Below are positions 30,641 through 40,662 of a stretch of 64,000 bases of DNA, piece after piece (position 1 is the first letter of the stretch; each line of letters starts with the position of its first letter). This stretch comes from Actinomycetota bacterium. Lineage in GTDB: Bacteria > Actinomycetota > Actinomycetes > Nanopelagicales > Nanopelagicaceae. The notes under the pieces were generated by a model that ran no database searches, had not been told where the DNA came from, and saw nothing but the letters and a program-made list of their open reading frames with translations. The stretch is from contig WLKQ01000001.1 of NCBI GenBank assembly GCA_009701185.1, positions 1 to 64,000 of the forward strand, given 5' to 3'. The position numbers were made by a program, and so were the translations under genes.

Positions 30641-32248
30641 ATGAAGTCATTGCCGTGGTGGAAAGAAGCGGTGATTTATCAGATTTATCCGCGCTCATTC
30701 TTTGACTCAAATGGAGATGGCGAAGGCGATCTGCCTGGGATTACCTCCAAGCTGAACTACGTACAACAGCTTGGAGTCGATGCAATTTGGCTTAGTCCTT
30801 TTTATACCTCTCCAAATAAAGATGGTGGCTACGACGTAGCAGACCCTCGAAACGTTGACCCACGTTTTGGCTCACTTGAGGATGCTAAAGAACTCATAAG
30901 CAGTGCACATCAACTCAAATTAAAAGTAATCGCAGATATTGTTCCGAATCACTTTTCAGATCAACATGAATGGTTCCAGGCTGCACTTCTTGCTGGGCCA
31001 GGTTCGCCCGAGCGTGCTCGTTTTCACTTCCATGATGCTAACCCCGATGGAACTCCCCCAAACAATTGGATCTCACTTTTTGGTGGGCCGTCATGGACTC
31101 GCGTTGATGATGGACAATATTACTTACATCTATTTGATTCATCTCAGCCAGATTTAAATTGGGACAACGCTGATGTCCATGAAGATTTTGAAAAGACCCT
31201 TCGTTTTTGGCTAGATCTTGGTGTCGATGGTTTTCGTATCGATGTCGCCCATGGCTTGGTAAAAGAAAATGTTTTAGAGCATCATCATGATCCACAGAGC
31301 TTAAGTAATGCACTACGACTTGATTATCCAATGGAGCCCGAAGAGCGCAATGAACTTTTACTCTCAGTTCCATATTTTGATCGTCAAGGTGTTCACGAAA
31401 TTTATAGAAAATGGCGAAAGATTTTTGATTCTTACGGCGATCGAGAAATCATGGCAGTTGCCGAGGCATGGGTGCATCCACCGATAAATGCAACTAAATA
31501 TGTGCGCGCCGATGAACTCCATCAAGTCTTCAACTTTGATTTACTTACAGCACCCTTTGATGCCGCTTATCTCTTTGAAGTTATCAATCGATCTATTGAG
31601 CTAAATTCAACTGTTGATGCATTACCAACGTGGGCACTGAGTAATCATGACTCTCCTAGAGTTGCATCACGAATTGGTGATGATCAATCACGAGCTCTAG
31701 CCTTTTTCGTCTTAGCTTTGCCAGGCTCAAATTACATATTTGCCGGACAAGAGTTAGGTCTACCAGATGGTGAGCTAAGCGATCATGACCGCCAAGACCC
31801 TTCATTTATTCGCTCGAATGGATTGATTAAGGGGCGGGATGGAGCACGAGTTCCGCTTCCTTGGAGTGGTGACATATCACCGTTTGGATTTACTACTGGA
31901 AAACCCTGGCTTCCGCTTTCGCAGTCGTGGAAAAATTTCACAGTTGAGCATGAAAATTCAGATCCCCATAGCCTTCTCAATCTTTTCCGCAGTGCGCTCT
32001 CTATTCGACGTAAACATCTCTTAGAAAGCCAACAGATTGAATGGATTGAATCTCCATCCCATGGCGCACGTGGTGGTTCGATTTTAGCCTTTAAGCGCGC
32101 GGCAATTACTGTAGTCATGAACCTATCCGGAGAGGGCATGGATGTTGAATTTCCAGGTGAAGTCCTCTTTGCAAGTTCAGGTCCAGTCCAAGTAAATGTC
32201 AGTAAAAAACATGTACCTGCACGTTCATGCATCTGGATCTCAAACTAA
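30641..32248 (+). CDS. GH13 alpha-glucosidase
   Basis: WWKEAVIYQIYPRSFFDSNGDGEGDLPGI, GVDGFRIDVAHGL, ALSNHDSPRV. Confidence 0.93.
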   Translation: MKSLPWWKEAVIYQIYPRSFFDSNGDGEGDLPGITSKLNYVQQLGVDAIWLSPFYTSPNKDGGYDVADPRNVDPRFGSLEDAKELISSAHQLKLKVIADIVPNHFSDQHEWFQAALLAGPGSPERARFHFHDANPDGTPPNNWISLFGGPSWTRVDDGQYYLHLFDSSQPDLNWDNADVHEDFEKTLRFWLDLGVDGFRIDVAHGLVKENVLEHHHDPQSLSNALRLDYPMEPEERNELLLSVPYFDRQGVHEIYRKWRKIFDSYGDREIMAVAEAWVHPPINATKYVRADELHQVFNFDLLTAPFDAAYLFEVINRSIELNSTVDALPTWALSNHDSPRVASRIGDDQSRALAFFVLALPGSNYIFAGQELGLPDGELSDHDRQDPSFIRSNGLIKGRDGARVPLPWSGDISPFGFTTGKPWLPLSQSWKNFTVEHENSDPHSLLNLFRSALSIRRKHLLESQQIEWIESPSHGARGGSILAFKRAAITVVMNLSGEGMDVEFPGEVLFASSGPVQVNVSKKHVPARSCIWISN

Positions 32249-32265
32249 CTGGCACACTACTCTTC

Positions 32266-33171
32266 ATGGAATCAACGGCCACCTGGGTCATAACAATTGG
32301 CGTGCTAGCAGGAATAATCATCTTTGACCTTTCCTTGGCCATAATTCGGCGTAACAAACCAACCACGATTTTTGAATCTGCTTTTTGGACAGTTTTCTAT
32401 ATTGGGACTGCGATTGCCTTCGGAGCACTTTTACCCCACTGGACTAGCCAACAAAGCCAAAAAGAGTTCTTCGCAGGGTGGTTAACTGAATATGCACTTT
32501 CGGTAGACAACATCTTCGTATTTATCATTCTTCTGACGCATCTTAAGGTGCAAAAGGAGAAGCAACAGTTGGTGCTTCTCCTTGGAATTATGCTGACAAT
32601 TGGCATTCGTGGATTACTCATTCCGCTAGGTGCTGCACTCATTTCGCGTTTTTCTAGCATCTTCTTTCTTTTTGGAGCTTTCCTTATCTATACCGCTTAT
32701 ACGTTGGCCAAAGAGAATGAAGACGAAGAGTGGAAAGAAGGCAGGGTTGTTGCTTCACTAAAAGCCCGCGGCCTGAGTATTTTTTCAATTGCCTTAATTG
32801 CTTTGGGGTTAACTAATTTAGTTTTTTCTCTAGATTCAATCCCTGCGATATTTGGACTTACCAAGGATGCTTACATCGTTACAACCGCAAATGTCTTTGC
32901 TCTCATGGGCCTTCGCCAGCTCTACTTCTTACTTGAGGGATTATTGGCACGATTGATATTTCTTTCTAAAGGACTCTCTTTCATCTTAGCTTTCATCGGA
33001 TTAAAAATGATTATGGAAGCCTTCCATGGCATAGGCATTCATGAACTAGCAGGTGTGCACATCCCAGAAGTCAGTCTGGAAGTGAGTTTAGGAGTGATTG
33101 TGGCAAGTTTGGCCATAACAACAGTTGCCAGCCTGACTGCCACACGAAAAGATGGAACTGCAATAGTTTAA
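32266..33171 (+). CDS. TerC family integral membrane protein
   Basis: FFAGWLTEYALSVDNIFVFIILLTHL, VFSLDSIPAIFGLT; start at 32266 preferred. Confidence 0.92.
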   Translation: MESTATWVITIGVLAGIIIFDLSLAIIRRNKPTTIFESAFWTVFYIGTAIAFGALLPHWTSQQSQKEFFAGWLTEYALSVDNIFVFIILLTHLKVQKEKQQLVLLLGIMLTIGIRGLLIPLGAALISRFSSIFFLFGAFLIYTAYTLAKENEDEEWKEGRVVASLKARGLSIFSIALIALGLTNLVFSLDSIPAIFGLTKDAYIVTTANVFALMGLRQLYFLLEGLLARLIFLSKGLSFILAFIGLKMIMEAFHGIGIHELAGVHIPEVSLEVSLGVIVASLAITTVASLTATRKDGTAIV

Positions 33172-33509
33172 ATAACGTACTTTTGATTTCTTAATGTATC
33201 TCGGTCAAAATCTTTCGTACGCTCGTGAATTTTGCGGATTTGAAATGCAAAAGCCTTAATAGCAGCGTCAAAAGCCGCTAAATCATTGAACTCTGATGCC
33301 TCTGACTTGATCAAAGGTCCCGCTCCATGTGAAGTTAATATAACTCGGTGGGAGTTCTTGCCCTGGCGAGGGTTCATCTCATGAAGAATCTCAACTTCTA
33401 CGCGATCAATGGTTACATTAAATCGCTGCATGCTATTGAGTTTCTCTTCTACGATTACTCTAAAATCTTCGGCTAAATCTGTATTTCGGGTATGAATAAG
33501 AATCTTCAT
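33168..33509 (-). CDS. ribosome hibernation/HPF-YfiA family protein (short form)
   Basis: MKILIHTRNTDLAEDFRVIVEEKLNSMQRF..VDRVEVEILHE..DLAAFDAAIKAFAFQIRKI. Confidence 0.72.
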   Translation of the reverse strand: MKILIHTRNTDLAEDFRVIVEEKLNSMQRFNVTIDRVEVEILHEMNPRQGKNSHRVILTSHGAGPLIKSEASEFNDLAAFDAAIKAFAFQIRKIHERTKDFDRDTLRNQKYVI

Positions 33510-33511
33510 AC

Positions 33512-33925
33512 TTAAAAGGGTACTGCTACTACCACCAATGTTGCTATAGCTGCTAATAAGAAAGATTTCAGCAGAATCGTGAGCGCTGTTTTTCTGTCAG
33601 CGGCTCGATTAAGAGGATCGCTTACTCGTGATAGCTCTCCCAATTTTCCAAAATTAAAGCTTCCCGCAAAACCATAAGCTAAACAAAACTTAGTTCGGGA
33701 CTGAACATATCCAACTGAACTAACGAATAATGGAAAGAAAATTCCTAATCTCTCTACCCCGGTCGCATGTGCAGAGATTAGCCCGATGAAAGCAATCACG
33801 CTAAGAATTAAACCTACTAATGCAACCATTTGCCTTCTACGAACTTCACCACTCCCGATATTACAAGAGCCCGGAATATACGTCGCTTCAGGCATCTTCA
33901 AACTCATCTTCATCAACCCAGGCAT
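33512..33925 (-). CDS. small membrane protein, family unknown (DUF4395-like possible)
   Basis: ORF with 3-4 hydrophobic segments; no other gene in interval. Confidence 0.6.
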   Translation of the reverse strand: MPGLMKMSLKMPEATYIPGSCNIGSGEVRRRQMVALVGLILSVIAFIGLISAHATGVERLGIFFPLFVSSVGYVQSRTKFCLAYGFAGSFNFGKLGELSRVSDPLNRAADRKTALTILLKSFLLAAIATLVVVAVPF

Positions 33926-34037
33926 CGGCCACCGTATCTTCTTGGTGTTCTACCCATGAGAGGAAAGAGCCAACTGCCCGAAAGGCTAAAACAGCAACTG
34001 TTATAGCTGCAAATATTCGGCGGAGCGCTTTAATCAT
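33888..34037 (-). CDS. small single-TM hypothetical protein
   Basis: MIKALRRIFAAITVAVLAFRAVGSFLSWVEHQEDTVADAWVDEDEFEDA; shorter start avoids overlap with metB-like gene. Confidence 0.5.
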   Translation of the reverse strand: MIKALRRIFAAITVAVLAFRAVGSFLSWVEHQEDTVADAWVDEDEFEDA

Positions 34038-34071
34038 AAGATAAAAATACTCTCTATTGCTGATTTTTTCT

Positions 34072-35133
34072 CTAGATGGATGAGAGAGCACTCTCGATGT
34101 CGCTCCATATGTCATCAACATGCTCACATCCGACTGAGAGTCGGATCAACTGTTCAGGAACTGTTGGACTCTCCATTGGCCATCTACGACGACGCTCCCA
34201 TAGTGATTCAATGCCACCCAGACTGGTTGCATGAGCAATCAAGTGCGATGACTCACATACCTTCTGGGTCTCGTCTGCAGTTCCATCGACTTCAAAAGAG
34301 ATGACTGCACCAAATCCTGGATAGCGCACTCGACTTACTTGTGGATGGGCTTTTAATTTTTCAACTAGGCGTTGAGCATTTTCTTGTGCTTTATTAAAAC
34401 GCAGTGGAAATGTGCGAAGGCCTCGCAATGCCAACCATGATTCAAACGGGCCAGGGATAGAGCCATTGAAACTGCGCGAATCGTGCAGGCGCTTATAAAG
34501 TGCTGGGTCATTCGTTGATAGTGAACCCATCAATACATCACTATGACCTGATAGGAACTTGGTTACAGAATGCATCACAATATCGGCGCCCATTGCTAAT
34601 GGGTTTTGCACGAGTGGGGTGGCAAAAGTATTGTCAACGCCGACGCCAATTCCTAGCTTTTTAGCTGCAGAAATTAACGTAGGTAAATCCGCTACATCTA
34701 GGCAAGGATTGGTTGGAGACTCCAACCAAATAAGTGCAGCACCCTTCATCGCACTGATCACTTCTTCAGTATTAACGACATCAACAAAGCGAACTTCAAG
34801 GCGTCCACTTTCTTGAAAAGAATTAAGTAGCGTCATAACTCCGCTATAACCTTGATTAGATGCGACGACCGGGGCGCCAATTGGCAAGATCGAAAAGACT
34901 GCACTGATCGCCGCCATGCCTGATGAGAAAGAAAGGGTTTGCCCGCCTTCAAGTTCACTTATCGCCGTTTCGAGAGCGTTCCAGGTTTGATTGCCATATC
35001 GTCCATAACCAATGGGTCCACCAGCATGAAAAGTTGCGCTGAGGACAATTGGAGGATTCAGTGATGCATCTTCTGAAATTTCAGGACGGCCTGCAGTGAT
35101 GGCAGAAGTTTCGACGTGGCGCTCTTTACTCAT
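34072..35133 (-). CDS. metB: cystathionine gamma-synthase/lyase family PLP enzyme
   Basis: [49 protein letters not shown]. Confidence 0.85.
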   Translation of the reverse strand: MSKERHVETSAITAGRPEISEDASLNPPIVLSATFHAGGPIGYGRYGNQTWNALETAISELEGGQTLSFSSGMAAISAVFSILPIGAPVVASNQGYSGVMTLLNSFQESGRLEVRFVDVVNTEEVISAMKGAALIWLESPTNPCLDVADLPTLISAAKKLGIGVGVDNTFATPLVQNPLAMGADIVMHSVTKFLSGHSDVLMGSLSTNDPALYKRLHDSRSFNGSIPGPFESWLALRGLRTFPLRFNKAQENAQRLVEKLKAHPQVSRVRYPGFGAVISFEVDGTADETQKVCESSHLIAHATSLGGIESLWERRRRWPMESPTVPEQLIRLSVGCEHVDDIWSDIESALSSI

Positions 35134-35137
35134 GCGC

Positions 35138-36661
35138 CTAGTGTAATTGTTTTGATAGCACTGCCATCGCAGCGTTATGACCTGGAATTCCGCTCACTCC
35201 GCCACCTCGAACTGCGCCAGCACCACAGATGAAGATGCGCGGATCATCGGTTTCAACCCCCCACGATGGGGTGGAACCATCTTCCCGGAATGGGAAATGT
35301 AGGTCTCGATGAAAGATGTTGCCTCGGGGTAGGCCAATGGCAGCTTCGATATCAAGTGGTGTTTTAACTTCAATCCCCGCAATTAAATCTTCGATTGGTT
35401 CAGCTAGATATTCATTAAGTGATGTGAGTGCTGATTTGAGCCCTGCTTCACGTGCCGCATCATTATCACCGTCAAATAAAGTTGCGGGAGTATGCAGACC
35501 AAAAATAGTGAGTGTATGAAATCCTTGCTGTTGAAGTTCTGGGCTTAATATTGAAAGATCTGTGAGGGTATGGCAATACATCTCGAGTGGCATTACTTCA
35601 GGCATGTCACCGTCTTGCGCGGCTAAGAAAGTGTCTTCAAACTGTGAAAATGATTCATTGGCATGAAAGGTTCCAGCAAAAGCTAGATGTGGATCTATTC
35701 CGGATTTAAGTGCGGGTAATCGCTTTAACAAAATGTTAATTTTCATTTGAGAACCATCACGAGAAGCCGATGCTGGCATCGATTGCAACTTAGCCAATGT
35801 CTGTGGGGCGGCATTTGAAAGTAGATATCTCGCATAAATTTCTTCACCATCAAAAGTTTTAACACAAACGCCTGAAGTGTTACTACTTATCTCGGTAACT
35901 CTTTTATTCACCTCAATACTGGCTCCGGCATCACGTACTACGCGTTCAAGTTCACTAACAAGTTTGCCCATGCCACCTTTGGGAACTTTCCATTCGCCTG
36001 TTCCATTTCCCATCAAGTGATACAGAAAACAGATGTTCGCCTGAAGTTCAAAGGCTGATGCAAATGTACCGATCAGGGCATCGGTAAGAACCACGCCTTG
36101 AACTAAGTCGTCACTAAAATATCGTTGAATAACTTCACCGATTGGTTTCTCAATCATAAAATCCCATACCTCTGGTAGCGCAATGTGGGCTTTCAATTCA
36201 CTGCGTGTTAATAAGGGTTTCATAAGAGTTGGAGCAATGCGCTCGGCAAACTCAGCGATAACTCCATAGAACTCTTGCCAGGAGGCAGCTTCATGGCCAC
36301 TTGGGTCTAACCTCGCAAAAGACTCTTCAGTAGCTGCATCCCATTGCCTCGAAACCAATAAACCATCATCTATTCCGTTGCGTTTGTACGGTGTATAACT
36401 TGATACATCTCTGGAGATACATTCAAAATCTAAACCTAAGTCATTGATAATCTCGTCAGGCAAGAGCGAAACCAAATATGAATATCGAGAAAGATTGGCA
36501 TCAAATTCTGGGAAAGTGCGGACGCTGGCTGTTGCGCCACCTATTTCGCTATTTGCTTCCAGAATACGAACAATCATGCCGGCCTTAGCTAAATAAGCGG
36601 CAGCAACTAAACCATTGTGCCCAGCACCAACTATGACAACATCACAATCAGGCTGCGGCAT
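35138..36661 (-). CDS. FAD-dependent oxidoreductase (phytoene desaturase-like)
   Basis: CDVVIVGAGHNGLVAAAYLAKAGMIVRILEANSEIGGATAS; C-terminal FICGAGAVRGGGVSGIPGHNAA. Confidence 0.88.
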   Translation of the reverse strand: MPQPDCDVVIVGAGHNGLVAAAYLAKAGMIVRILEANSEIGGATASVRTFPEFDANLSRYSYLVSLLPDEIINDLGLDFECISRDVSSYTPYKRNGIDDGLLVSRQWDAATEESFARLDPSGHEAASWQEFYGVIAEFAERIAPTLMKPLLTRSELKAHIALPEVWDFMIEKPIGEVIQRYFSDDLVQGVVLTDALIGTFASAFELQANICFLYHLMGNGTGEWKVPKGGMGKLVSELERVVRDAGASIEVNKRVTEISSNTSGVCVKTFDGEEIYARYLLSNAAPQTLAKLQSMPASASRDGSQMKINILLKRLPALKSGIDPHLAFAGTFHANESFSQFEDTFLAAQDGDMPEVMPLEMYCHTLTDLSILSPELQQQGFHTLTIFGLHTPATLFDGDNDAAREAGLKSALTSLNEYLAEPIEDLIAGIEVKTPLDIEAAIGLPRGNIFHRDLHFPFREDGSTPSWGVETDDPRIFICGAGAVRGGGVSGIPGHNAAMAVLSKQLH

Positions 36662-37830
36662 TAGAGAGTACGAACAATCCGATCAATCGCCTCAGAGATA
36701 ATTTCCGGGCTTGTAGCAAAGTTCAATCGAACATACTGCGAACATTGTGCTCCGTATGTATGTCCAGGATTAAACGCTACGCGGCCTCGTTCCAAAAGTG
36801 TCAGTGAAGGATTCTCGCCTAGATTCAGTGACTCTAAATCCAGCCATGCTAAATAGCTATTATGAGGAATGTGGTAGCCGACAGTTGGTAACTTGGCAGC
36901 TAGTAAATCCTTAATCATGAATCGATTGTGATCTAGTTGAGCAATCACGGTATCGAGCCACGTTCCACCATCGGCAAAGGCTGAAGCAGAGGCAAATGCC
37001 CCAAGGATTGAAGCTCTAAAATGAACGGCTTTAGGTAATTCTTCTAGTTTTTTATTGATTGCATCATTTTGAGAGACAATAATTGCGCACTTAAGACCAG
37101 CGATATTCCATCCCTTTGACGCTGCAGTAACTGTGATACCAACTTCGCGCGCAGTTTCATCGAGCGATAAAAATGGAATAAACGTCTTCTCTTTAAATGT
37201 AAGTGGCGCGTGAATCTCATCGCTAATTACAAGAACACCATATTTCTTAGCCATCTCTGCCACGCGAGTGAGCTCTTCTTTCGAATACATTCTGCCCAGT
37301 GGGTTATGAGGTGAACACATCAAGTGAACTCTTAAACCTGAGGAATATGCTTTTTCGACCGCATCCCAATCTAATTCCCAAGGATTTTCAAAATCGCCTT
37401 GTTCCCCGGTGCGAGTAAAGGGAACATCCACCAGATTCAGATGTGTTTCATTTATCCAGTTATAAAAGTTTTGATAGACCGGAGAGTTGATTAAAATAGA
37501 ATCTCCCGGCTTAGTAAAGACGCGCAAAACTTCTACGACTGCAACTCCAACATCGGCAGCAATACGAACTTGATTTGTGTCGATATCCCAACCCCAGCGA
37601 TGTGAGGCGAAGTGCGCAAAACCAGATGGCAGTTCTGGAACCAAACCTAAGTACCCTAAATCAGAAGTGGACACCATATTGAGAAGTGTCTGCTTGATTG
37701 ATTCAGCAATTGGAAAATCCATCTCGGCAACAGGCAGGGGAAGTACATCACGATCAAATCCCCGCCACTTTTCAGAGTGGTGTGTAAGTAGTTTTTCCAA
37801 ACTTGGCGCGGCTACATGTGTGTCAGTCAT
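36661..37830 (-). CDS. PatB/MalY-type class I/II aminotransferase (cystathionine beta-lyase-like)
   Basis: PVAEMDFPIAESI, CSPHNPLGRMYSKEEL, AASKGWNIAGLKCAIIV; start at 37830 preferred. Confidence 0.88.
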   Translation of the reverse strand: MTDTHVAAPSLEKLLTHHSEKWRGFDRDVLPLPVAEMDFPIAESIKQTLLNMVSTSDLGYLGLVPELPSGFAHFASHRWGWDIDTNQVRIAADVGVAVVEVLRVFTKPGDSILINSPVYQNFYNWINETHLNLVDVPFTRTGEQGDFENPWELDWDAVEKAYSSGLRVHLMCSPHNPLGRMYSKEELTRVAEMAKKYGVLVISDEIHAPLTFKEKTFIPFLSLDETAREVGITVTAASKGWNIAGLKCAIIVSQNDAINKKLEELPKAVHFRASILGAFASASAFADGGTWLDTVIAQLDHNRFMIKDLLAAKLPTVGYHIPHNSYLAWLDLESLNLGENPSLTLLERGRVAFNPGHTYGAQCSQYVRLNFATSPEIISEAIDRIVRTL

Positions 37831-37860
37831 GGCGGACAGGTTACCGTGCCTTGCGCACAT

Positions 37861-38889
37861 TTACGCGTTATCTAAAGCCTGCTCGGCAGGCGTAAGGCGC
37901 CTAGTCGTATTTCTGACCACCAACGTCGTGGGTAAGACGAGAGACGGAGCTTCAACATGTGGTTTTCTCAAGCGTTCCATAATGGACCAAGCAGCCATCT
38001 CCCCCATGAGTTGAACTGGCTGCTCAATAGTTGTTAGTTCGGAGAACTCTGCCATCTCATGGCCATCGAAACCTACGATTGAAATATCATCCGGCGTTTT
38101 GAGTCCGTGGCGACGTAAGGCTTGCATCGCTCCCATAGCCATTTCATCAGATTCGCAAAAAATTGCAGTTGGTCTATTTGGTCGTGCCAATAAATCATCC
38201 ATAGCACGTGAGGCTGTATGCATCGTAAAATCTCCGTGTACTTCCCGGGAAGGCAGCCATTCAAGCCCATTTTCGGCCAGTACGGACATGAATCCTCGTC
38301 GGCGATCTTGCGGAACACTAAAATTAAATGGGTCATCGGGGCGACCGGACATCAAACCAATTTTTTTGTGGCCTTGATTAACAAGGTGCTGAGTTGCAGT
38401 ACGTGCGGCACTTACATCATCGATTTTGATACTCGCACACTCTGGGTGTTCCATGCCGACTAATGCAATTGGAATTCCAAGGCTTAGCATTGAATCAAAT
38501 TCTTCAGCAGTTGGCGGCAACGAGATAACAATTAATGCATCCACGCGACCCTTTAGTAACTGATGCTGAAATAAGCGTTCTCGACCTTTCATTGCACTGA
38601 AGTTATAAAGCAGTAAATCCAAACCAGCTTCACGAAGTGCCTGCTCGGCTCCACTAATCACTTGAGAGAAGTACCACCGTGAAATATATGGAGCTACTAC
38701 GCCCACGCTATTTGTGCGTCCTTGGGAAGTATTTCCACGCGTTGGCGTTAATGGGTAATCCAATTTTTCAGCAGCGGCAATAATCTTGGCTCGGGTCGCA
38801 TCATTGACATGCTGAAGCCCACGTAACGCACGTGAGACTGTTGCAGTTGAGACGCCCGCCTCTTCTGCAACCTCCTTAATTCCTGCCAT
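37861..38889 (-). CDS. LacI family transcriptional regulator
   Basis: MAGIKEVAEEAGVSTATVSRALRGLQHVNDATRAKI; true start 38889. Confidence 0.94.
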   Translation of the reverse strand: MAGIKEVAEEAGVSTATVSRALRGLQHVNDATRAKIIAAAEKLDYPLTPTRGNTSQGRTNSVGVVAPYISRWYFSQVISGAEQALREAGLDLLLYNFSAMKGRERLFQHQLLKGRVDALIVISLPPTAEEFDSMLSLGIPIALVGMEHPECASIKIDDVSAARTATQHLVNQGHKKIGLMSGRPDDPFNFSVPQDRRRGFMSVLAENGLEWLPSREVHGDFTMHTASRAMDDLLARPNRPTAIFCESDEMAMGAMQALRRHGLKTPDDISIVGFDGHEMAEFSELTTIEQPVQLMGEMAAWSIMERLRKPHVEAPSLVLPTTLVVRNTTRRLTPAEQALDNA

Positions 38890-38914
38890 GTGCACTCCTC
38901 GACTATCGCTGAAA

Positions 38915-38950
38915 CCTGCAAAAACCTGCAAAAAATCCTGCAAGGCCTGT
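38915..38950. promoter_or_regulatory. phased CCTGCAAAA direct repeats upstream of the LacI-family gene
   Basis: CCTGCA at 38915, 38925, 38937 and CCTGTA at 38946 (spacing 10, 12, 9). Confidence 0.5.
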
Positions 38951-39013
38951 AAAAGTAGAGCATCAGGGTTGCACATGGCAATTACGGGCCTTAAAAAGGG
39001 TAAGTTCACGCTC

Positions 39014-39604
39014 ATGAGCCAACAAATTGAGACCCAAATCGATGTCACGCTAACTGAAAGAGATCGAACCACAGCCTTTTTCAGGATTGTCCTGGTTGTG
39101 CCGATGGCGATCTTTCTCAGCTCTTTCGCTCCTACAGATTTTACGAGTTCTAGTAATTATGCAGTTGGTTTTTTCATTCTGCCGGTACTTCTTGCACTTG
39201 TTGTGAGGCAGATATATCCAACATATCTCTTAGCCTTTAATGAGGCACTGCTGTCGCTACAGACACGAGTTGATGCATATTTGCTGTTGCTCACAGATGA
39301 ATACCCATCAATTGAAGAAAATGACGTGGTCAGTGTAACTTTCCCAGAAGTTGATGCAAAAGCATTGAACCGTTGGCTACCACTTGTTAAGTGGTTCCTT
39401 GCAATTCCTCTTTACATAGTTGGTCTTTTTTATATTCTCTACGCAGCAATTCTTACTGTAATTGCTTGGTTCAGTATTTTATTTACAGGTAACTATCCGG
39501 AGCGTTGCGCTGAAGGCGTCGTTGGAACTATTGCTTTTTGGAATCGCGTAGTTGGTTATGCTCTCGTGCTAGTTACAGACGAGTATCCAACATTTTCCTT
39601 ATAA
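39014..39604 (+). CDS. DUF4389 family membrane protein
   Basis: MSQQIETQIDVTLTERDRTTAFFRI...; duplicated TDEYPS/TDEYPT motifs; start 39014. Confidence 0.8.
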   Translation: MSQQIETQIDVTLTERDRTTAFFRIVLVVPMAIFLSSFAPTDFTSSSNYAVGFFILPVLLALVVRQIYPTYLLAFNEALLSLQTRVDAYLLLLTDEYPSIEENDVVSVTFPEVDAKALNRWLPLVKWFLAIPLYIVGLFYILYAAILTVIAWFSILFTGNYPERCAEGVVGTIAFWNRVVGYALVLVTDEYPTFSL

Positions 39605-39607
39605 GAA

Positions 39608-40252
39608 ATGTCTGTTCATTCCACCCAGAAAATGCGTCGGGTTGTAGCCGAGGTTGGGGTATTAGATAAGAAGTTTGCTCCGCTGATTGCCCGAAGACCG
39701 TTATGTACTATTGGACGCTCTGCGCCCAGCGGAACCAATTTTGAATCTCTAGTTAGTTCGGTAATTTCTCAGCAACTTGCAACTAAAGCTGCTGAAACAA
39801 TTCATCAACGTCTCATCAGTTTATGCAGGGGAAAAATAACAGCACGAAAGATTATTAAGCTTGATGATGTCGCACTTCGCGCAATTGGGGTATCTGGGGC
39901 TAAAACTAGAACTATAAAAGGCTTAGCGGCTGCGGTTCTTGATAAGTCGCTTCCAATTGAGCGCATCGATGAAATTCATGATGACGAGGCTATTTTTCAA
40001 GCCCTTACTTCAATCTGGGGAATTGGTCGATGGACTGTTGAAATGTTTATGATGTTTCAACTAGGACGTTTGGATGTCTGGCCAACCGGTGATTTAGCAG
40101 TAAGAAGGGGCTGGGATCTGGTCCATAAGAATGAAGAGGAAACCTCTGCCAAACGTTTGGATGCCCTAGGAGAAAAGCTGCATCCTTACAGAAGCGTCGT
40201 TGCGTGGTACTGCTACCAAGCTGTGCATGAATCTCGCGGTTTAGATTATTAA
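39608..40252 (+). CDS. DNA-3-methyladenine glycosylase (AlkA/HhH-GPD family)
   Basis: FESLVSSVISQQLATKAAETI, LTSIWGIGRWTVEMFMMFQLGRLDVWPTGDLAVRRG. Confidence 0.92.
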   Translation: MSVHSTQKMRRVVAEVGVLDKKFAPLIARRPLCTIGRSAPSGTNFESLVSSVISQQLATKAAETIHQRLISLCRGKITARKIIKLDDVALRAIGVSGAKTRTIKGLAAAVLDKSLPIERIDEIHDDEAIFQALTSIWGIGRWTVEMFMMFQLGRLDVWPTGDLAVRRGWDLVHKNEEETSAKRLDALGEKLHPYRSVVAWYCYQAVHESRGLDY

Positions 40253-40662
40253 ATATCTTCTAAAATTAAAGATACTGAATTAATACACCAGCGCTCATCT
40301 GTTGGCACGTCGTAGCCCTCGCCTTTAAACACATGTCCCAAGTGTGAGCCGCAGGACGCACACCGCACTTCAGTGCGAACGCGTGGAAAAAGTGAACGAT
40401 CTTCAATTAATTCAACTGCATCATCAGCAGTTGGTGCATAAAAAGAAGGCCAGCCGCATCCAGAGTGAAATTTTGTTTGACTCTTAAAGAGCACGGCTGC
40501 GCAAGCTTTACATTTATAAACGCCAACCTTGTCGGTATCGGTGTATTCACCAGTAAATGGTCGCTCGGTTGCTGCATTTCTCAAAACTTCGTAAGACAAA
40601 GGATCTAGCGTTGCCTTCAATTCTTCTTCATTAATTTTTACTGGATATTCTCTCTCACTCAT
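40249..40662 (-). CDS. msrB: peptide-methionine (R)-S-oxide reductase
   Basis: FTGEYTDTDKVGVYKCKACAAVLF, CGWPSFY, RCASCGSHLGHVF, RWCINSVSL. Confidence 0.95.
   Translation of the reverse strand: MSEREYPVKINEEELKATLDPLSYEVLRNAATERPFTGEYTDTDKVGVYKCKACAAVLFKSQTKFHSGCGWPSFYAPTADDAVELIEDRSLFPRVRTEVRCASCGSHLGHVFKGEGYDVPTDERWCINSVSLILEDI

Noticed and set aside
31783-32232. 149-aa minus-strand ORF
   Set aside because: Antisense of the GH13 gene
38890-39072. Extended N-terminus of the LacI-family ORF
   Set aside because: The HTH begins at MAGIKEVAEEAGVS (38889); the upstream codons cover the intergenic repeats and the start of the divergent gene
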